DNA of 64,000 nt from Paenibacillus sp. J5C2022 (GTDB lineage: Bacteria > Bacillota > Bacilli > Paenibacillales > Paenibacillaceae), in the NCBI RefSeq assembly GCF_025567625.1, contig NZ_JAOQJC010000029.1, forward strand, positions 29,686 to 93,685, given 5' to 3'. Positions 59,716-64,000 of the stretch are shown piece after piece. Position numbers and translations under genes: made by a program. The notes below the pieces were generated by a model. The model made no database searches, was not told the origin of the DNA, and saw only the letters and a program-made list of their open reading frames with translations. Numbering within the stretch: the stretch's first letter is position 1; each line of letters begins with the position of its first letter.

Positions 59716-62415
59716 GTGATTTTACATATAGAGGATAGTCCAAATCATCCATCGATCCAATTGCCGCATTTCCCAACGCGCATGCAGGCTGTTATTTGGC
59801 GTAACTGGGGCTTGGTGCCTCTGACCAACATAGCAAAAGTACTCGGCGCTACCGAAGCTCAAATTACGGAAGTCGCTGCCGAACTTGGACTTGAGGAGCA
59901 GCAAGTCAACAACGAGACCAAATGGCTGGAAAGAGGATATATTACGATTATCCGCGCTAACTGGCATCTGCTTCCCGTCCAGCAATTGCTGCAATTGCTG
60001 GAATGGACGGAAGAGAAGCTTGCTTTCACATTGAAAGAGGATGATTTCCTATGGATAAAGCTAGGAAGCGTGAAGCCTTGGACCGAGACGGTGCGCTATA
60101 AGGAGCTTACGTTGGAGGAGCGGGATTGGACTCGATGGATAAAAGAAACGATTGCAGAGAAGTTCGGGAAACAGAAAGAAAATGAAGCAGCCGATTTCGG
60201 ACGGCGCGAACAGCCTTTCGATTTTTTGAATCAATATAAACAAGCAGTTGCGAGCGTCCGAATTCCATTTCGCAAACCGCTTTCGGGCGAGGTGAGTCTG
60301 AAAGCGCCTTGGATGATAATGTTGCCGTACGAGACTGCTTTGCTTCAATCGGCTTCGGAACGATTCGTTAGGGAACATGAACAAATATGGGGAAGCAAGT
60401 GGATGATTAGCGAGGATGCGGGGTCAGCACATGCCGCAGATGAAGGGGAGGACTCCTCTGAAAAAAACATCATGCGCATTTCGATTGTTCCTGATGATAC
60501 CCGTTTAGCGGAAAGCCATACGATCTCGGTAACGCCGACCAATATCTCAATTATCGCCGTTGATGAAGTCGGTGCGATGCGGGGGCTGCAATGGCTTTCA
60601 AAGCAGATGAGCCAAAGCGGGTTGCCTTATATCGTGACAGGAGAGTACCGGCGCGACTCGAAATTCGAAACACGCATTATTTATTCTTATGGCGCTCTAT
60701 TTGGTGATCCGCTGCTGGAGCCTGAACTGGATCCTTATCCTGACGAGCTGCTTGAGAGACTGTCCGACATGGGTATCAACGGAGTTTGGCTGCAAAGCGT
60801 GCTATATAGCCTAGTACCGTGGGAGGCGGCTCCCCAGTTATCCGTCGGTTGGGAGAAACGAATCGATGGATTGCGCAATCTTGTGCAACGAGCAGAAAAA
60901 TATGGAATAGGTGTATTTCTATACTGCAACGAGCCCAGGTCTATGCTTGAAGCCTTTTTCGCAGACAAGCCGGATTGGAAGGGGCATACAGAGGATGATG
61001 GCCAAGCGATGCTATGCACCTCCCATCCGGATGTCCAAAAATTGCTCAGCGGCGCTATATCAAGGCTGTTTAGCGAGGTGCCCGAATTAGCGGGACTGAT
61101 CACCATTACGATGTCGGAAAATTGGACGCACTGTTATTCACGAGCTGTCGGAGGAAGGACGAATTGTCCACGCTGCAGCTTGAGGACATCTGGTGAAGTG
61201 ACTGCTGAGGTCAACCGTCTTATTGCGGAAGGCGTATTCAGAGAAAAACCCGATGCGCGAATTTTGTGTTGGACATGGGGGTGGAGCGGGCACTGGGGGT
61301 GGTCGGAGGGCGACTATTCCAGAGCAATCGAAGCGCTCCCGGATAACGTTTTTGTCATGTGTACAAGCGAGGAAGCGTTACCAACGAATATTGCCGGAAT
61401 TCCGAATCAGGTGATTGATTATTCAATGTCCAACGTTGGTCCGGGCGAGAAGGCTCAGCGTATGTGGCGGATGGCGAAAGAGCGAGGGCTGAGGGGGGCG
61501 GCGAAGGTGCAATTCAACAATACTTGGGAATGTTCAGCGGTTCCCTTTCTGCCTGTCTTTCCATTGCTGGAAGAACATCTCGCAAATTTGAAGGAATCAG
61601 GAGTCAGCGCATTGATGCTGAGCTGGACGCTTGGTAGTTATCCTTCGCTCAATTTGGAGCTTGCAGCCGAATATTATTGGGAAACCGATACAAAAGTCGA
61701 GGGTGGCGACAAGAAGGGAGTCCAGAACCTGCTTCAAGGCAAATTCGGCAGAGCGGCAGGTCAAAAGATAGGTGATGCGTCGATCGCTTTCAGCCGGGCA
61801 TTCCGTGAATTTCCTTTTGATTTGAACGTATTGTATGTCGCGCCGCAAAATTACGGGCCCGCAAACCTGCTGCATCTTGAGCCGACCGGCAATACGGCAT
61901 CCATGTTAGGATTTCCGTACGATGACCTCGAGGGTTGGCGAGGCAATTACCCGAAACCCGTATTCGCAAGGCAGTTCAAGAAGCTGTCAGAAGGCTGGAA
62001 GGAGGGGGTTCGATTGCTGGAAAAGGCACGAAAGCTGACGCCTGCGGAAGCAAAGAACGACTTCGCAAACCTGATGACTGCAGCTAACGCAGCTTATCTA
62101 CATTTCTACAGCACTTATTTGCAAATCTCGTTTATAATGGCTCGCAACCAATACCTGACTTCGAAACGCGATGAAATGAAACTTAGGAACTGTCGCAAGC
62201 TCATGGACATCGTTCAAAAAGAAAGTGATAATGTTCGACAGCTCTATCATCTTGTCATTAGCGATTCCAAAGTTGGATTTGAAGCAAGCAATCAGTATTA
62301 TTATACGGTTCAGGATTTGAAAGAAAAGGAGCTGAACTGCAGGTTCATTATGGAACGGCTGCGGAAGGCGGAGGGAAAAATGTTAACTGATAAAGAGAAG
62401 CCTATCATGCTGTAA
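59716..62415 (+). CDS. GH20-like cytoplasmic hexosaminidase-type protein with N-terminal helical module
   Basis: An 899-residue protein with no signal peptide. An unusual N-terminal module (about 1-130; WGLVPLTNIAKVLGATEAQI resembling a helix-turn-helix, then LLPVQQLLQLLEWTEEKLAF) is followed by a GH20b-type domain (about 250-310; DDTRLAESHTISVTPTNISI) and a TIM-barrel region (about 313-650; YSYGALFGDPLLEPELDPYP, GLITITMSENWTHCYSRAVG, a Glu at about 467 as possible acid). The family architecture matches Paenibacillus proteins with a GH20-like zincin-type domain. GTG 59716 has GGAG 8 bases upstream. It likely removes N-acetylhexosamine units from imported oligosaccharides; catalysis is not proven. 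Confidence 0.75.
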   Translation: MILHIEDSPNHPSIQLPHFPTRMQAVIWRNWGLVPLTNIAKVLGATEAQITEVAAELGLEEQQVNNETKWLERGYITIIRANWHLLPVQQLLQLLEWTEEKLAFTLKEDDFLWIKLGSVKPWTETVRYKELTLEERDWTRWIKETIAEKFGKQKENEAADFGRREQPFDFLNQYKQAVASVRIPFRKPLSGEVSLKAPWMIMLPYETALLQSASERFVREHEQIWGSKWMISEDAGSAHAADEGEDSSEKNIMRISIVPDDTRLAESHTISVTPTNISIIAVDEVGAMRGLQWLSKQMSQSGLPYIVTGEYRRDSKFETRIIYSYGALFGDPLLEPELDPYPDELLERLSDMGINGVWLQSVLYSLVPWEAAPQLSVGWEKRIDGLRNLVQRAEKYGIGVFLYCNEPRSMLEAFFADKPDWKGHTEDDGQAMLCTSHPDVQKLLSGAISRLFSEVPELAGLITITMSENWTHCYSRAVGGRTNCPRCSLRTSGEVTAEVNRLIAEGVFREKPDARILCWTWGWSGHWGWSEGDYSRAIEALPDNVFVMCTSEEALPTNIAGIPNQVIDYSMSNVGPGEKAQRMWRMAKERGLRGAAKVQFNNTWECSAVPFLPVFPLLEEHLANLKESGVSALMLSWTLGSYPSLNLELAAEYYWETDTKVEGGDKKGVQNLLQGKFGRAAGQKIGDASIAFSRAFREFPFDLNVLYVAPQNYGPANLLHLEPTGNTASMLGFPYDDLEGWRGNYPKPVFARQFKKLSEGWKEGVRLLEKARKLTPAEAKNDFANLMTAANAAYLHFYSTYLQISFIMARNQYLTSKRDEMKLRNCRKLMDIVQKESDNVRQLYHLVISDSKVGFEASNQYYYTVQDLKEKELNCRFIMERLRKAEGKMLTDKEKPIML

Positions 62416-62436
62416 AAATAAGGTGGAGGAAAAAAG

Positions 62437-63333
62437 ATGAAACTGATTACATTTGTGAAGGAAGATCGATTATGTTTAGGCGTTCGGACGGACATGGGGG
62501 TGTTGGATGTTGAATTGGCAGCCCATCATTTGTCGGACAGTTATGTGCCTAACACCATTCTAGAAGTGATAGAAGATGGTGCAAAGGCTATTGAGGCGTT
62601 GAATAAACTGGTTGATAGGACTTTAACCGCTAAGGAGACGATAGCGTGTTGGTTGAATGAAGCGAATCTTCAGCTCGGACCCTGTGTCACGAATCCGGGC
62701 AAAATCATATGCGTGGGTCTTAACTATCGCAAGCATGCAGAGGAAACCAATCTCCCCGTGCCGGAGCATCCTGTCCTCTTTAACAAGTTCAGCAACGCGC
62801 TTGCTGCGGATGGAGAGGATATCGTCATTCCGAAAGTGACGACGAAGGTGGATTATGAAGCCGAGCTTGTTATCGTCATCGGAAAAAAAGCGAAATACGT
62901 GTCCAAGGAGGAAGCGCTTGGTGTTGTGTTTGGCTATTGCAACGCAAACGATGTGTCAGCGCGCGATTTGCAATTGCGGACTCAGCAATGGCTGCTTGGC
63001 AAGACATGCGACGGCTTTTCTCCTATTGGGCCCTATCTGGTAACTGCAGATGAAGTAGGGAATCCCAATCAATTAGCAATCAGATCGATCGTGAATGGAG
63101 AAGTCCGGCAAAATTCCAATACAAGCGATATGATATTTTATTGCGACGAGATTATAAGCTACATTTCGCAGCACTTTACACTGTTGCCCGGAGATATGAT
63201 ATTGACCGGAACACCGGAAGGCGTTGTGATGGGTTATCCACCAGAGCTGCAGGTTTACCTGAAAGAAGGAGATAACGTTACGATTGAAATTGAAAAACTA
63301 GGCTCATTAACCAATCGATTTGTTGCGGAATGA
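62437..63333 (+). CDS. Fumarylacetoacetate hydrolase (FAH) family protein
   Basis: A 298-residue FAH-superfamily enzyme. The core signature is intact: NPGKIICVGLNYRKHAEETN, EHPVLFNKFSNALAADGEDI, VDYEAELVIVIGKKAKYVSK, GYCNANDVSARDLQLRTQQW, LLGKTCDGFSPIGPYLV and GTPEGVVMGYPPEL. The Glu/Glu/Asp metal ligands fall in those motifs. Members cleave beta-diketones or dehydrate/decarboxylate 2-keto acids, such as 2-keto-3-deoxy sugar acids. GGTGGAGGAAAA lies ahead of the ATG. It is the last gene of the operon and would fit a terminal step after sugar oxidation. Confidence 0.93.
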   Translation: MKLITFVKEDRLCLGVRTDMGVLDVELAAHHLSDSYVPNTILEVIEDGAKAIEALNKLVDRTLTAKETIACWLNEANLQLGPCVTNPGKIICVGLNYRKHAEETNLPVPEHPVLFNKFSNALAADGEDIVIPKVTTKVDYEAELVIVIGKKAKYVSKEEALGVVFGYCNANDVSARDLQLRTQQWLLGKTCDGFSPIGPYLVTADEVGNPNQLAIRSIVNGEVRQNSNTSDMIFYCDEIISYISQHFTLLPGDMILTGTPEGVVMGYPPELQVYLKEGDNVTIEIEKLGSLTNRFVAE

Positions 63334-63391
63334 ATAAATAGTGGATTCTACAGGTACCGGATGCGATGATTCGTACGTTCGAATCGGTGAG

Positions 63392-63428
63392 AGGCCTATG
63401 CGTTTGTGCATAGGCCTGCTCGTTTTGT
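63392..63428 (+). terminator. Terminator of the catabolic operon
   Basis: AGGCCTATGC, 6-base loop, GCATAGGCCT, then GCTCGTTTTG. The stem is perfect; the T-tract is short but present. It lies 59 bases after the FAH gene. Confidence 0.8.
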
Positions 63429-63479
63429 GCGATTATCCCCCCTTCGTTTTAATGATGTTGTCATTAACGATCCGTTCAA

Positions 63480-63899
63480 TTATGCGGCTATTCAGACGGC
63501 AATCGAGCGTATGATTTCGACTTTCTGGGGATGACGACGGACGATATTCATAACGTGAATCATCATCTGATACACTTCATTTCGCTTGACCGGATTACGC
63601 TTGCGGGTCCAATGATATCGATAGGTATTGTATACTATCAATTAGCTCGTCACGGAGGGCGTTATGGCCAGCACTGGGCGAGAACGGCGCTAACGACCTA
63701 GGGAATCGTCGTTTTTTCCAGTTTCTTTCTGTATGTGGGCTACGGCTACTTCGAGCCGCTGTACGCTCTTGCCGCGGCCGCGCTCCTTCCGTTGTTTATT
63801 CTGTCGATGAGAGGGAACGTCGATCGCCCGAACCGCAAGGCTGTTAATCTGCACATTGAACGATGTCAACCCGAAGCTAATGTCTCTCATCGCTCATGA
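63480..63899 (+). pseudogene. Remnant of a membrane protein gene with in-frame stop
   Basis: The frame around 63510 reads YDFDFLGMTTDDIHNVNHHL, then a hydrophobic stretch (RITLAGPMISIGIVYYQLAR and later GIVVFSSFFLYVGYGYFEPL), interrupted by TAG at 63699-63701, and continues in the same frame to TGA 63897-63899. The coding sense is continuous on both sides of the stop, so this is the C-terminal part of a multi-pass membrane protein inactivated by a point mutation, with no recognised start. The family is not identified. After 63899 to the window end no gene is seen. Confidence 0.65.
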
Positions 63900-64000
63900 T
63901 CGAGCGGGCTTCGGAGGCGCGTTATTATGTGACGCGCTTGCGCTTTGCCCGAACCCCCCCTTGCGGGGATACAAGTGCAAAAATACACCATGTGTAACCA

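Overview
The window looks like chromosomal DNA of a spore-forming member of the Paenibacillaceae (Bacillota), most likely Paenibacillus or a close relative. The signs are a Bacillus-type purine operon order, a GerA/GerB/GerC germinant receptor, strong AGGAGG-type ribosome binding sites, frequent TTG and GTG starts, YesM/YesN two-component pairs next to LplA/B/C-type carbohydrate ABC transporters, and very large secreted polysaccharide-degrading enzymes. No database search was run; identities rest on motifs and remembered family features.

Backbone and islands. The genes purL(end)-purF-purM-purN-purH-purD (1-7189), a DUF3048 lipoprotein (yerB-like, 32360), yerC (34481), dgkB (35597) and rlmCD (37072) follow the order I recall for this part of the Bacillus subtilis chromosome (pur...yerB-yerC...dgkB-rlmCD). 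Against that frame the window has two large accessory blocks: about 25 kb between purD and yerB, and about 25 kb after rlmCD.

Block 1 (7.2-32 kb) starts with a strong terminator, a probable 5' fragment of a group II intron and an AT-rich orphan membrane gene. It continues with a complete carbohydrate module: YesM-type kinase, YesN-type regulator, two permeases, a binding lipoprotein and a 1649-residue secreted heparinase II/III-like lyase. Next come a wrecked iron-responsive AraC/siderophore-binding fusion gene that still has its Fur box, a polysaccharide deacetylase lipoprotein, an operon of FG-GAP-like lipoprotein + OmpR regulator + HAMP kinase, a small antisense membrane-peptide gene, an alpha/beta hydrolase and a gerB-gerA-gerC operon on the minus strand.

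Block 2 (38.9-63.4 kb) opens with an IS66-type transposase remnant and an AraC regulator divergent from a PhyH-type dioxygenase. Then come a second LplB/LplC/LplA-type transporter with a 1156-residue secreted TIM-barrel protein, and an operon of twelve genes: class V aminotransferase, PIG-L deacetylase, M24/creatinase-like hydrolase, two glycosidase-like proteins, zinc alcohol dehydrogenase, GntR regulator, M20 amidohydrolase, RidA, metallo-beta-lactamase-fold hydrolase, Gfo/Idh/MocA oxidoreductase and FAH-family hydrolase. The transporter promoter and the catabolic-operon promoter share the same layout: TTGACA, 16 bp, TATAAT, one base, then the 14-bp palindrome TATTATATATAATA. The 10-bp core of that palindrome recurs at the gntR promoter. 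This points to one GntR-controlled regulon for import and breakdown of a nitrogen-containing, probably N-acylated, glycoside that I cannot name. It is the best candidate here for an undescribed system.

Repeats. Four tandem arrays lie at gene boundaries: about 113 bp period (purN/purH), 51 bp period carrying a palindrome in every unit (gerB/yerB), 102 bp period (adjacent to the last) and 42 bp period (dgkB/rlmCD). They account for several long spurious reading frames. No rRNA, tRNA or CRISPR array was recognised.
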